From NCBI GenBank assembly GCA_015272395.1, contig JACYLQ010000011.1:1-64000 (forward strand): a stretch of 64,000 nt of DNA, written 5' to 3'. The stretch is from Calothrix sp. C42_A2020_038. Its GTDB lineage: Bacteria; Cyanobacteriota; Cyanobacteriia; Cyanobacteriales; Nostocaceae. A program made the position numbers and the translations under genes. Below, piece by piece: positions 35,032 to 44,856 of the stretch. How positions within the stretch are numbered: position 1 is the stretch's first letter; every line of letters starts with the position of its first letter. The notes below the pieces were generated by a model. It saw nothing but the letters and a program-made list of their open reading frames with translations. It made no database searches and was not told the DNA's origin.

Positions 35032-35655
35032 CTACTTTAAAGACAAAGCTTGTCGTAAATTTTTTAATTGTGCAAATAAGTCTTGAAAGTATGGATGTTG
35101 AGAAATCTTGACTAAAACAGCAGGTGGGCTTGTTCGTACAAGTTGATTGTGAACTGTAATTAATTGATTCAACTTATTAATATCTATGGATTTACAAGTT
35201 GGCAATGACTGAGACTGACAATCTGGTAGTAAATCTGATAATGCATTTTTGAGTTTATCAACTGTATCTGGATCAGCTCCTAATTCTACTAATGCTGTTT
35301 TGAACTGTAATCCTGCAACGCCTGCATCTGCGTTGCCAAGCATAAGGTTAATAACAACATTATTTTGGTTCTGAAAAGATTCCCTGATTTGAGAGTTAAT
35401 TTTATCAAATTCCTTTAATGTTTCGTTTGATACTTTCAACAAGCCAGTATCATCAAATTTAATACTAGTATTAGGTGCTACTTGAGGAATAGTTTGTTGA
35501 TTTGATGGGTGAAACGTACCTGAATAGCCTGATGAATCGACACTTGCTCCTGTAACGTTATTGATTCCAGCATGTGCAAATTTTGGCATTGTCAGTAAAG
35601 CAGTATAGACAATAAATACTGCGCTCAAAGAATTGAAAATACACTGTTTTTTCAT
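35032..35655 (-). CDS. Exported helical protein, partner of the barrel gene
   Basis: A signal peptide MKKQCIFNSLSAVFIVYTA ending KFAHAG leads into a Ser/Thr/Gly-rich start and then a mainly helical body: LKEFDKINSQIRESFQNQNN and DINKLNQLITVHNQLV. Two cysteines (DCQSQSLPTCK, about 144-154) could form a disulfide. It ends LKNLRQALSLK. It begins 37 bases after the stop of the larger gene upstream, so the pair is one transcript. I do not recognise the family. Periplasmic location is inferred from the signal. Confidence 0.68.
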   Translation of the reverse strand: MKKQCIFNSLSAVFIVYTALLTMPKFAHAGINNVTGASVDSSGYSGTFHPSNQQTIPQVAPNTSIKFDDTGLLKVSNETLKEFDKINSQIRESFQNQNNVVINLMLGNADAGVAGLQFKTALVELGADPDTVDKLKNALSDLLPDCQSQSLPTCKSIDINKLNQLITVHNQLVRTSPPAVLVKISQHPYFQDLFAQLKNLRQALSLK

Positions 35656-35692
35656 TTGCTTTAGTTCTTAGTTAAACTCATTCATTCAAACT

Positions 35693-36994
35693 TTAAAATT
35701 GGAATGTAGAACCAGCCACAATTGTCAAACCGGAACCACCATTCAAATTATCGGTGACATCAGAAAAAATTGCATTAATTACAAGAGGAATTTTCCTGAT
35801 TGGTACAACAGATGCACCAACATTTAAGCGGTTTCCAGTCCAGCTACTAACTAAAGAAATTTCGGGTGTAATTTGTAAACCCAAACTTGCAAATAGGTTA
35901 GGAGAGTTTTCATCAGCTAAAATTGCACCTTTAGAACGGAATACACCACTTCCGACACCAACAGAAATTGTTAAAGGTAGTTGATTAGATAAAAGTGGGA
36001 ATGCTTGGGTAACTACACCATAAACAGTAGCTTTGGATGCATTGCTATCTCCCCAACGAATTGGGTTTGACCATCCAAAAGCAGCAGCTGTACCTCGTCC
36101 AAAATATTTATGTAGCTTGAAACCTATCGTACCACTATCACCAAAATCAAAATCATTAAAACTACCACCAACGCTAGTAATATTAAAGTTAAACTCAACA
36201 CCTAGGGAATTAATAGCATCTCCTTCACCAAAACCAAACGACAGCGAACCATCAACTCTATCGCGTTTACGATCGAAGGGAAATCTTAACCCTCCACCAA
36301 TGTAAGCTTGTCTGGAACTTGCACCGTAAGCAGTTGGAGTTCCTGCACTGGAAGCTGGAGCTATCGTGCGACTAGTTCTAGCTTCAATGATAATAGGTTC
36401 AATGAGAAGGTCTTGACGTAACTTATTAATTTCGCCAAAACTATCGCCAACAGTTCCCGAAGAATCTATTTGAGCAACTGAGTTTTTCTGTATTACAAAT
36501 GGTTTATTGCTGTTAAGAATATTCAATAGCTTCTGCACACGCTTAGACTGTTCTAATAATTCTTGTTGTATGGAATCTTTCTGTCTTGCTTTTTTTTGAC
36601 TGCCATCTTGATTACGCGCATGAACGCGCAATTTTTCAATAAGTTGATTTCGTGGTAAGGTTTTTATATTATCAGCTACAAGCTCAAGCTCTTTAGAGTT
36701 TGTGACAGTAGGAAGCGTGTCAACTGTACTAACCTTCGGCAAGTCTTTGCGATCTACAACAGAAAGGGAAGGTAAGGAATTTTCTGTCCAAACTATTTTC
36801 TTTGCTGGCAAACTTTCAAACTCAAAGGGTAAATTTGAAATTCTTTCCTTTACAAAACCATAAGTAGCTGTGTTGTTGAGCCAAACAGCCATAGTACATA
36901 ATACTCCAGATAAAAGTATCCTACTAGTGCTGTATCTTAAGCTGCTATACAAAAGTGACAATACAATTGTATCTAGTTTTGTATTCCGATTCAT
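35693..36994 (-). CDS. Putative outer-membrane beta-barrel protein
   Basis: The 433-residue product has a hydrophobic start (LLSGVLCTMAVWL), a coiled helical stretch around 150-200 (QQELLEQSKRVQKLLNILN), and a C-terminal 200 residues of alternating short strands: GGGLRFPFDRKRDRVDGSL, then SFGFGEGDAINSLGVEFNF, KLHKYFGRGTAAAFGWSNP and PLTISVGVGSGVF. The last residues are STFQF, ending with the aromatic Phe typical of Omp85-inserted barrels. The coiled coil plus barrel could be a trimeric or periplasm-spanning channel. No family name is assigned. It starts a two-gene operon with 35032-35655 and lacks GGCGCC. Confidence 0.66.
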   Translation of the reverse strand: MNRNTKLDTIVLSLLYSSLRYSTSRILLSGVLCTMAVWLNNTATYGFVKERISNLPFEFESLPAKKIVWTENSLPSLSVVDRKDLPKVSTVDTLPTVTNSKELELVADNIKTLPRNQLIEKLRVHARNQDGSQKKARQKDSIQQELLEQSKRVQKLLNILNSNKPFVIQKNSVAQIDSSGTVGDSFGEINKLRQDLLIEPIIIEARTSRTIAPASSAGTPTAYGASSRQAYIGGGLRFPFDRKRDRVDGSLSFGFGEGDAINSLGVEFNFNITSVGGSFNDFDFGDSGTIGFKLHKYFGRGTAAAFGWSNPIRWGDSNASKATVYGVVTQAFPLLSNQLPLTISVGVGSGVFRSKGAILADENSPNLFASLGLQITPEISLVSSWTGNRLNVGASVVPIRKIPLVINAIFSDVTDNLNGGSGLTIVAGSTFQF

Positions 36995-37225
36995 TTTAGG
37001 GACTCCTCACACTAGATTTAGATTTGGTATGCAATTTGTAGATTTTGCCCTACACCTCTAAGGTTGTTATGGAAAGTTCAACACACAAAATTGAAAATAA
37101 TCTAATCAAGCAGGTGTCTTTCATAACATGAGCATGTACATAGAATTCCCAAAAAATTTACAAAAATAACAATGAGTCCTGTAATTTTAGTGATAGATAT
37201 ATGAAAGCTTGAGTAATTAAGTAAA

Positions 37226-37263
37226 AAATAGCGGTCTGTACTAATTCGTACAAACCGCTATTT
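37226..37263 (-). terminator. Terminator of the GH57 gene
   Basis: AAATAGCGGT and ACCGCTATTT pair, with an inner TGTAC/GTACA continuation, and A-rich bases to the left become a U-run on the minus strand. It lies 23 bases after the stop codon at 37286. Confidence 0.8.
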
Positions 37264-37285
37264 GACTTAACTCATTCTTGACTAC

Positions 37286-39937
37286 TTACATTGACTTGTT
37301 TAACCAAGGACTTACACAAACGTTTAGTTTCTCACCCAATTTAAGTATCTGTCGGTATTGAGTAAGTTCTTCAGTGTTTCGGTCAACAAGTTTGGCGCCT
37401 TGAAGGTTATTCTCGTTAATCTGTTGATGACTTGCAAGAATCGCAGTAAATTCAGGTAATAGGTAATTTTGCAAGTAATAGAAGTAAAGTTCTTGCGCCC
37501 GGTCTATGGAAATACCTATATTAAGTTGATGGGCAACATCAACTAATCGCTCGAACTGTTGAATATCAGTCTCTAGGTTGCTTTTAGCATCGTGCAACAA
37601 TTGCCAGAGATTTCGTAGAAGAACTTGTTCTAATACAACTTTACCTTCTGGAATGTTGAGTTGACTTCGCAGGTGTTTAGCCTCAGTAACCACAGCTTCT
37701 AATTCTGCTAAATGATTTGTGATTTGTCCGCTGTCGGCAATATCTTGCTCCATTGCGCGTAGTATAATCATGCATCGATACCCCAAGGCAATATCTGCGG
37801 CCACCTGTAATTCTTGCGGTGCTGGCAGGCCATCCCGATGAAATGCCATTAAGATACCGTAATTATCCCTATAAGTTTGTGTGTAAAGTTGGTCTAATCG
37901 GCTTAATGTTTCTTGGCTCAATAACCGCATAATCCGGTGCCGTTCTTCAGCGAAGAGATTTTGCAAATTGTACGATTCTTCACCGAATAACTGTGTCATA
38001 GCTAAAATTGTGCTAGCTGCCGAAGCCTTTTGTAGCGCGTTGAACAATTTTTCTTTCAAATCAGTATAAGCGCGTCTTCCTTCAAATGGCTGAATACAGC
38101 AGTGAAAATCCCATCCACCTAAATGCAAAACTGCAAACTGTAAATGCTCGCTTTCCCAAGTCACTTCAGATACTAGATTTAAATGCCCAACTGCCAAAGT
38201 CATGGCGCCCATGCGTTGCAACTGGTAGTCTTGCTCTGAGACTGTATAACAATAGAGATGTTTTTGGTAATTTGGGGACTGGTGCTGTGAAAGTTGTTTG
38301 TTAAATAGCGAGGTAATCGCATATTGAGCAGCAACTTGTCTGAAGTTTACCTGGGCTGTAATTACAAGCTGCCGATAAACTTCAGCACCATGCCTAAACA
38401 ACTCAATATTACTGGGAGCAGCTGCTAAACGTTGGATAAAAGCTTTTTCAAGTTGTATTCCTGCAACATCACCAGCAAGTTCTAGCGCACGAGCCGCGTA
38501 GCGAAGAATTTGTGTACCTTCAGGACGCGAAAGTTCTTCAAAGAACCAGCCACAACTTGTAAACATTAGTAAAGCATGGCGTTGCATTTCTAATAAACGC
38601 AGCGCATCAACTTGTTCATCTGAATTAAGTTTGTGAGTTTGATGACGAGCAAGAAAACGATTGATATTTTCTGGACTACGGTCGCGGATAACAGCAATAT
38701 ACTCATCGCGCGCTTGCCAAGGGTTAATAAATAATTTCCCACCGTGGTCTTCATAAACTTTTATTAACTGGTCGCGCAACCAATTTAGAGCATCGCGCAA
38801 CGGGCGCCGCCATTTCAAATGCCATCCAGGGGCACCACCACAGCCACAATCATCTTGCCATCGATCAACACCGTGGGCACAACTCCAAGCAGTAACAGGT
38901 TTCAACTCAACTTCCCAAGTTGGAGTATTTAAACTCAGATAATGAGCAAAGTTTGTTACAGTCCAACCACGATTAGGAAATTCGTTCTTAAAAGCAAAAG
39001 CGAGTGTCTTTTCTGTTCCAGCTTTGTGGTGTCCAAAGGTTTCACCATCAGTTGCCACCGAAATTAACTGTGCTTGACGGTGATCCCCGCGTACTGCTGC
39101 ACCTATCCGTCCCGCCAAATGACCTGAATTGTAAACAACATCGCTAAATCCCATATCGCGCGAAATCGGGCCATCATAGAAAAAGATGTCTATATACTTT
39201 TCCCTTTCCCCTTTCAAATAACACCGATATGGGCGTGTGGGATCAATCTGACTTCCACCTACTTCTTGCCATTCGGGGTTGGGATTATCATGACTGGATA
39301 AAAGACGACAGCGCTGTGCTTGTGATGGAGCTAATACTATAAACTTGATCCCTTCAGCTACGAGAGCTTCTAAAGTTGCATAGTCTACACCAGCCTCAGC
39401 CAACCACATTCCTTCGGGATCATGCCCAAATCTTGATTGAAAATCAGCTTTACCCCAGCGAATCTGCGTATATTTATCACGCTCATTTGCCAGTGGCATG
39501 ATGATGTGATTGTAAACTTGTGCTATGGCATTCCCATGACCATTGAGCCGCGCGCTCGATTTCTGATCCGCTTCTAAAATCCGTTGGTATACCTCAACAT
39601 CGTGCTTTTCCAGCCACGACATCAGCGTGGGGCCAATGTTAAAACTCAAGTATTCGTAATTATTAACGATCCCCACTACTTCGCCCCGTTCATTCAGCAC
39701 TCTCGCAAACGCATTTGGGCGATAGCACTCATAGTGAATTCGCTCGTTCCAATCGTGAAACGGTGCGGCACCGCTTTGGCGTTCAATCGCATCTAAATAA
39801 GGGTTTTCTCGCGGAGGTTGGTAGAAATGCCCGTGTACCGCAACATAAACGCCCGCAGCAGTTAAGAGCGGATTCGCATTATTGAGCGGCATCGAATGTG
39901 AGCCAGAGCTAGCTGGCAGTTCAGCAGCAGAAGTCAT
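37286..39937 (-). CDS. GH57-type glycoside hydrolase with DUF3536 C-terminal region
   Basis: The 883-residue protein starts its catalytic part with VYVAVHGHFYQPPRENPYLDAIE, the standard GH57 first strand, and continues with NNYEYLSFNIGPTLMSWLEKH, RFGHDPEGMWLAEAGVDY and SVATDGETFGHHKAGTEKT, where the nucleophile/acid Glu-Asp regions lie. From about 350 the DUF3536 part follows (CAHGVDRWQDDCGCGGAPGW), a helical region found in cyanobacterial members. Substrate is probably an alpha-glucan such as glycogen. The ATG at 39937 gives a Ser/Pro-rich start of about 25 residues before the first strand; a Met at residue 16 would also work. No signal peptide, so cytosolic. Confidence 0.9.
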   Translation of the reverse strand: MTSAAELPASSGSHSMPLNNANPLLTAAGVYVAVHGHFYQPPRENPYLDAIERQSGAAPFHDWNERIHYECYRPNAFARVLNERGEVVGIVNNYEYLSFNIGPTLMSWLEKHDVEVYQRILEADQKSSARLNGHGNAIAQVYNHIIMPLANERDKYTQIRWGKADFQSRFGHDPEGMWLAEAGVDYATLEALVAEGIKFIVLAPSQAQRCRLLSSHDNPNPEWQEVGGSQIDPTRPYRCYLKGEREKYIDIFFYDGPISRDMGFSDVVYNSGHLAGRIGAAVRGDHRQAQLISVATDGETFGHHKAGTEKTLAFAFKNEFPNRGWTVTNFAHYLSLNTPTWEVELKPVTAWSCAHGVDRWQDDCGCGGAPGWHLKWRRPLRDALNWLRDQLIKVYEDHGGKLFINPWQARDEYIAVIRDRSPENINRFLARHQTHKLNSDEQVDALRLLEMQRHALLMFTSCGWFFEELSRPEGTQILRYAARALELAGDVAGIQLEKAFIQRLAAAPSNIELFRHGAEVYRQLVITAQVNFRQVAAQYAITSLFNKQLSQHQSPNYQKHLYCYTVSEQDYQLQRMGAMTLAVGHLNLVSEVTWESEHLQFAVLHLGGWDFHCCIQPFEGRRAYTDLKEKLFNALQKASAASTILAMTQLFGEESYNLQNLFAEERHRIMRLLSQETLSRLDQLYTQTYRDNYGILMAFHRDGLPAPQELQVAADIALGYRCMIILRAMEQDIADSGQITNHLAELEAVVTEAKHLRSQLNIPEGKVVLEQVLLRNLWQLLHDAKSNLETDIQQFERLVDVAHQLNIGISIDRAQELYFYYLQNYLLPEFTAILASHQQINENNLQGAKLVDRNTEELTQYRQILKLGEKLNVCVSPWLNKSM

Positions 39938-40553
39938 GCAATATTATTCCAGTGTTTAAATAAACTTGCGCTTGTTTCAAAGACAATCGATATAAAATTC
40001 TCTACAGTTGCGTTCCAACAGAATCAGTAAAGGTAACAACTTTCCAACAGTAAATCTTCATTCTCCTATAATAACCCGACTTTTACAGGTAAAGAAAGTC
40101 ACTTTGCAGGTAGATTTTTGAAGTGCATAAGCATATTCAAATATTTGATAATGCCTTTACTTGAGGTATTACTCTATAAACAACACTAATTTTAATAGTG
40201 TCTTAATTTATTAAACAGCATAAATTGATATATAATTGCAATCTTTATTTAAAATTTTGCTAAATATAATTATGAAACTGAATCAAAATATAACTTAACT
40301 TTACAAAAAGACGCAAAATTAAAAAAACAGTAGAAATTCGGAGACACTTTCGCACGCGCGAAAGACTATGCTAGAGGTTTAGTAATTGAGTTATGAGTTG
40401 TGAGTTATGAAACAAATTTTAAAATCCACCATTGCGGTCATAATTCAGCGTTATCAACTTCCAGTTTTGTACAGATGTGACACGCAAAGCGTCTATACAA
40501 CTCCTAACTCCTAACTCTTAACTCTTAACTCTTAATTTTAAACTAGGTGAAAT
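39938..40553. other. Gene-free spacer with heptamer repeats
   Basis: No gene is supported. Noted structures: a small hairpin CTTTCGC/GCGAAAG around ACGC at 40347-40364, GAGTTAT/GAGTTGT heptamers near 40384-40410, and the array at 40495-40537. Confidence 0.5.
40495..40537. repeat. Short tandem heptamer repeat (AACTCCT/AACTCTT)
   Basis: Five to six head-to-tail heptamers (AACTCCT twice, then AACTCTT) run up to the ribosome-binding region of the CAX gene. Such degenerate heptamers are the STRR class described in heterocystous cyanobacteria. Confidence 0.85.
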
Positions 40554-41642
40554 ATGTCAGTCAAAGATAAAGTATTTTTAGTGCTATTGCTATTTATCCC
40601 AATTTCTCTTGCTGCACATTATTTAGAATGGGGAGAGTTGACGATTTTTATTACGGCAGGATTGGCAATATTACCTTTAGCAGCTTGGATGGGTACAGCA
40701 ACAGAAGAGATTGCTGTCGTTGTTGGCCCCGTACTTGGTGGTTTGCTCAACGCGACCTTCGGTAACGCAACAGAATTAATCATCGCGCTTGTAGCACTAA
40801 ATGCTGGTTTAGTTGATGTAGTTAAAGCAAGTATCACTGGTTCAATTATTGGTAACTTGCTGCTTGTAATGGGTTTGGCAATGCTACTGGGTGGGTTGCG
40901 CTATAAAGAGCAAAAGTTTCAGCCAATTGTGGCACGGGTAAATGCTGCTTCAATGAATTTAGCTGTAATTGCCATATTATTACCAACAGCGATGAACTAT
41001 ACATCGCAAGGAATTAGCGAAAAAACGCTGCAAAATTTCTCATTTGCTGTGGCAATAGTATTAATAGCAGTCTATGCACTTACCTTATTATTTTCAATGA
41101 AAACTCATTCGTATTTGTATGAGGTGGGTGTTGCGGAAACTGAAGTATTAGAAACACCGCACCAAAAACCAAATATGTGGCTTTGGACAGGAGTTTTACT
41201 TGTTTGTACTCTGTTTGTGGCAGTTGAGTCTGAGCTTCTAGTCGATTCCTTGGAAACTGCCACATCACAACTTGGTTTAACTGCATTATTTACTGGGGTA
41301 ATATTGCTACCTATTGTGGGTAATGCTGCCGAACATGCAACAGCTGTTACTGTTGCCATGAAAGATAAAATGGACTTATCATTATCAGTCGCAGTTGGTT
41401 CGAGTATGCAAATTGCCCTCTTTGTGGCGCCTGTACTCGTAATTACAGGTAAACTACTTGGTCAACCAATGGACTTAGATTTTAATCCGTTTGAGTTAGT
41501 AGCAGTGGCTGTATCAGTACTAATCGCGAATACTATCAGTTCTGACGGAAAATCAAATTGGCTAGAAGGCATTTTATTATTAGCGGCTTATACAGTCTTA
41601 GGATTTGCCTTTTTCTTTCATCCTGTAGCACCTGTTAACTAA
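40554..41642 (+). CDS. Calcium/proton exchanger (CAX family)
   Basis: The 362-residue membrane protein has eleven or so hydrophobic segments and the two inverted cation-binding repeats of CAX antiporters: GGLLNATFGNATELIIALVAL (first alpha-repeat, about 62-82) and PIVGNAAEHATAVTVAMKDKM (second, about 254-274). The acidic residues of GNATE and GNAAEHA are the transport ligands. It would move Ca2+ out of the cytosol in exchange for H+. AGGTGA lies seven bases before the ATG, just after the heptamer array. It stands alone. Confidence 0.95.
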   Translation: MSVKDKVFLVLLLFIPISLAAHYLEWGELTIFITAGLAILPLAAWMGTATEEIAVVVGPVLGGLLNATFGNATELIIALVALNAGLVDVVKASITGSIIGNLLLVMGLAMLLGGLRYKEQKFQPIVARVNAASMNLAVIAILLPTAMNYTSQGISEKTLQNFSFAVAIVLIAVYALTLLFSMKTHSYLYEVGVAETEVLETPHQKPNMWLWTGVLLVCTLFVAVESELLVDSLETATSQLGLTALFTGVILLPIVGNAAEHATAVTVAMKDKMDLSLSVAVGSSMQIALFVAPVLVITGKLLGQPMDLDFNPFELVAVAVSVLIANTISSDGKSNWLEGILLLAAYTVLGFAFFFHPVAPVN

Positions 41643-41760
41643 GTATTACGGTGTTTTTATTTCATAATCTTTACCAGGATGCGTCTTTTGATAGATTTTC
41701 TGTAAAAAGCTAGTGCGACACGTGTATATATAGAGAAAATACCTAGCTCCTCAATCTGAA

Positions 41761-43524
41761 ATGCGTATGCCTGAACAACAAAGTAACCAAAACAACAGTC
41801 CTGTATTTGAAGGTTTTTTCCTCCAAATGGTTATGCCTAGTCAGGAATATCAATGCCGGGAAATCGTTACTCAAGTTCTTGGTTCAGATTGGGAAGTTAG
41901 ACTTATCGGCGATCATGGCACTGAGTTTGAAATCATACCGAATCAAATAGATCTATCACTAAAAGAAGCTTGGGATAAAGCCTATTGTTTACGTTCTCAA
42001 CCTGGAGTAGTAGATGCAGAACCATTGTTTGCTGTTCCTGTAATCATGCGTGTGGACTTAGAACAACAGTTCGGACGACAACTAAAAGGATTTGGTAATC
42101 AAAATCAACCAGATTTGATAGATGAAAGTCGCGATGTTGATTGGAGTCTGAAGCAACTTCGTGTTTTTGAAGCATGGCAACGTTTTTTCCCTGACTCGAA
42201 CAAGTTACCAGGGGAAGGAATTTTAGTTGCACATCCAGATACTGGTTATACTTTACACCCAGAAATTGCTAACAACCTACTAATCGATAAAGGTTACGAT
42301 TTTCTGAAAAGAGATAACAATCCTGAAGACGAACTCGAAATATCTCCAAATGAAATTATTAATAATCCAGGTCACGGTACATCAACCGCCAGTGTTATTG
42401 TTAGCCCTGTAGGAAAACAAGCGAATTATCCCAGTGGCAAAGCAATAACAGGTGTAGCACCAGGCGCCAAGTTAGTACCCCTACGAGTTTCCTTATCAGT
42501 TGTACTAATTAGTATACGAAATCTTTCGGAGGCAATTGAATACTCAGCAAACAAAGGATTTCACGTCATCTCCATTAGTCTAGGAACTGCGTTTCCAAGC
42601 CAACGGTTGCGTAGTGCAATCATTTATGCTCAAAAGCGAGGTGTAATAATTGTTGCTGCATCTGGTACTGCGGTTCCATTTGTAGTCTGGCCTGCTGCTT
42701 ATGATGAAGTCATTGCTGTTACAGGTAGTAATGTCCGACGTGAAGTTTGGAGAGGTGCATCGCGCGGAAGGCAAGTAGATGTTACAGCACCAGGTGATGG
42801 CGTTTGGTATGCAAAAACAGCAAAAGTCAACGAAGGGTTACAGTATGATATCGACCAAGGTTCTGGTACTTCTTTCTCTGCTCCGTTTATTGCGGGAGTA
42901 GCAGCATTATGGCTTTCATATCACGGTAGAGACAAACTTATCCAACGTTACGGCGCTGAAAAAATTCCTTTTATCTTTAATCAAATATTACGCGACAGCT
43001 GTGAAAAGTTTCCAACGTGGAGACCAAATCAATTTGGTGAAGGTATTGTAAATACAGAAAAATTACTTTCTGCCCCATTACCTGATAGCGTTCATCAATC
43101 AGTAATGGCGCCAGCATTTGCATTACAACAACATTCACCACTCGATACTGGTAGTATCAACACGTTTACTCATCTGTTTGAGCAACAACTAGTAAACAAC
43201 CAACAAACTACTCAACCAGAAGCAGATTCATCAGCAATTCAACAAATCCAATTAGAATCATACCTGGCTCAGTTATTAAAAATAACTGAAACTGAGTTAC
43301 CAAACAGGTTAAAAGAAGTAGGACAAGAACTAGCCTTTCACTTTGCATCAGATCCCGAACTATATAACCAATTTGCTCAGGCTGTGCGTGAGCCAGAACT
43401 AAAATTTACAAGTTTTAGAGCAAATCAAGACAAATCATCCGATAACCTAAGTGACTTACGCACACGATTATTATCACATGGTGTCTCCGATGTATTAAAT
43501 CACAAAATGCAGTCTAAAAAATAA
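41761..43524 (+). CDS. Subtilisin-like (S8) serine protease
   Basis: The catalytic triad is visible: Asp in VAHPDTGYTLHP (about 160), His in NPGHGTSTASV (about 205) and Ser in GSGTSFSAPFIAGVAALW (about 370). There is no clear signal peptide; the first 110 residues (EGFFLQMVMPSQEYQCREIV and following) look like an inhibitor-type prodomain. After the protease domain, from about 440, a Gln-rich helical tail (QQIQLESYLAQLLKITETEL) extends for 140 residues. The absence of a signal suggests a cytosolic or non-classically exported enzyme. A broad-specificity endopeptidase; client unknown. Confidence 0.92.
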   Translation: MRMPEQQSNQNNSPVFEGFFLQMVMPSQEYQCREIVTQVLGSDWEVRLIGDHGTEFEIIPNQIDLSLKEAWDKAYCLRSQPGVVDAEPLFAVPVIMRVDLEQQFGRQLKGFGNQNQPDLIDESRDVDWSLKQLRVFEAWQRFFPDSNKLPGEGILVAHPDTGYTLHPEIANNLLIDKGYDFLKRDNNPEDELEISPNEIINNPGHGTSTASVIVSPVGKQANYPSGKAITGVAPGAKLVPLRVSLSVVLISIRNLSEAIEYSANKGFHVISISLGTAFPSQRLRSAIIYAQKRGVIIVAASGTAVPFVVWPAAYDEVIAVTGSNVRREVWRGASRGRQVDVTAPGDGVWYAKTAKVNEGLQYDIDQGSGTSFSAPFIAGVAALWLSYHGRDKLIQRYGAEKIPFIFNQILRDSCEKFPTWRPNQFGEGIVNTEKLLSAPLPDSVHQSVMAPAFALQQHSPLDTGSINTFTHLFEQQLVNNQQTTQPEADSSAIQQIQLESYLAQLLKITETELPNRLKEVGQELAFHFASDPELYNQFAQAVREPELKFTSFRANQDKSSDNLSDLRTRLLSHGVSDVLNHKMQSKK

Positions 43525-43738
43525 CATCATAAGCGTTGTTTGTCCAAGTACTCCCGTGTGAAGAGAGTAATATCAGGCGCCTAAATGTACGTAGTAATTA
43601 TTCTTAAGACTTTTTGAAAAAGTTATTACAAGTAAGGAGTTAATGTTGAGGAATCTTAAGTCTTGAGTCACAACGCTGGGAAAGGCGCTATCTCTGGTAA
43701 AATATCTTGGTTGTTTAAGAAGTGCGAAGCGTCCGTCT

Positions 43739-44245
43739 TTGAGCCAGTCAACAGACCTTATTAATAATATCGACACATTAGCGCAAGAACTGGCGACTAT
43801 CCAGCAAACAGGTTCCAAGCGAATTGCATTGCTGGGTTCGCGTCATGTCCCAATTACGCATCAGAATCTGATAGAGATGATGACTTATGCCTTGGTTTTA
43901 TCAGGCAATCGCATCATCACTTCGGGTGCAACCGGTACCAATTCTGCTGCGATTAGGGGAGCAATGCGTGCTGACCCCAATTTTTTGACGGTAATATTAC
44001 CGCAAAGTCTGGAACGTCAACCGCTAGAATCGCGCCAACAACTTGAACAGGTAATGCATCTTGTGGAAAATCCGAGTAATGATAGTTTGTCGTTGGCTGA
44101 AGCCAGCTATCTGTGCAATAAGGAGATAGTCTCCCGTTGCCAACAACTTATTTGCTTTGCGTTTCACGATAGCCGCACCCTGCTACAAACATGTAGAGAA
44201 GCCGAAGATCAAAGAAAGGTGGTGACTTTATTTTACTTTGATTGA
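43739..44245 (+). CDS. DprA-like Rossmann protein (cyanobacterial DNA recombination-mediator protein A family)
   Basis: The 168-residue protein contains KRIALLGSRHVPITHQNLIE and GNRIITSGATGTNSAAIRGAM, which is the DprA/Smf and LOG-type Rossmann core with the SGxxxGxN binding loop. It lacks the extra domains of full DprA. Cyanobacterial members of this length are usually annotated as DNA recombination-mediator protein A. The start is TTG at 43739: no ATG or GTG lies in frame upstream, and the residues MSQSTDLINNIDTLAQEL fit. DNA binding is plausible; a nucleotide-binding role is an alternative. Confidence 0.82.
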   Translation: MSQSTDLINNIDTLAQELATIQQTGSKRIALLGSRHVPITHQNLIEMMTYALVLSGNRIITSGATGTNSAAIRGAMRADPNFLTVILPQSLERQPLESRQQLEQVMHLVENPSNDSLSLAEASYLCNKEIVSRCQQLICFAFHDSRTLLQTCREAEDQRKVVTLFYFD

Positions 44246-44348
44246 TTAACAGTCAGCAGTCCAGTAGTCAATAGTCAAGAGATAACTACTTAGACTCTCG
44301 ATTATAGACTTTAGACTGAAGACTTTTAACCTTTTAAATGCATCACAA

Positions 44349-44774
44349 ATGACTATTAACATTTTACAGCTGCCCGTGTCTGCCATTTTTTTATACTCGA
44401 TTTTTGCTAGTTTTTTGCTGATTTACGCGCCATTTTTAGTAGTCAGCTACGCTCGTTTTCGTGTAGGGTACGATATAGCTTCTCCTCGCACAATGTTTGA
44501 TAAATTACCACCTTATGGACAACGAGCAACTTGGGCACACCAAAATTCGTTTGAAACGTTTATGGTGTTTTCCGCAGCAGCTTTAATGGCTTATGTAACT
44601 GGTGTTAATTCACAGACTTCAGCGGTAGCGGCAGTCGCGTTTGTTGTAGCTCGACTGCTTTACTCAATTTTCTATATTTTGAATATACCCATTTTGCGCT
44701 CTTTGATGTTTGCTGTGGGTGGACTCTGTTCATTAACTTTGTTTGTACAGAGTCTAATTCAAGTTAGGGGTTAG
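44349..44774 (+). CDS. MAPEG family membrane protein
   Basis: The 141-residue protein has four hydrophobic helices and the MAPEG core RATWAHQNSFETFMVFSAAA (about 59-78) with the conserved Asn-x-x-Glu. Family members are glutathione transferases/peroxidases or leukotriene synthase relatives of the membrane. Its stop codon TAG at 44772-44774 lies inside the left arm of a long heptamer hairpin (44769-44810). The spacer upstream (44246-44348) is made of AGTC-rich short repeats. Confidence 0.92.
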   Translation: MTINILQLPVSAIFLYSIFASFLLIYAPFLVVSYARFRVGYDIASPRTMFDKLPPYGQRATWAHQNSFETFMVFSAAALMAYVTGVNSQTSAVAAVAFVVARLLYSIFYILNIPILRSLMFAVGGLCSLTLFVQSLIQVRG

Positions 44775-44810
44775 GAGTTAGGGACTATACCTAGTCCCTA
44801 ACTCCTAACC
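44769..44810. repeat. 19-bp perfect hairpin built of GTTAGGA heptamers
   Basis: GGTTAGGAGTTAGGGACTA pairs perfectly with TAGTCCCTAACTCCTAACC across TACC. The heptamers resemble the array at 40495-40537, so this is an STRR that has folded back on itself. It contains the MAPEG stop codon and probably serves as the terminator. Confidence 0.9.
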
Positions 44811-44856
44811 TCTAACACAAAACACCAAACACCCAATTCCTCATCTAAAATCTCTT

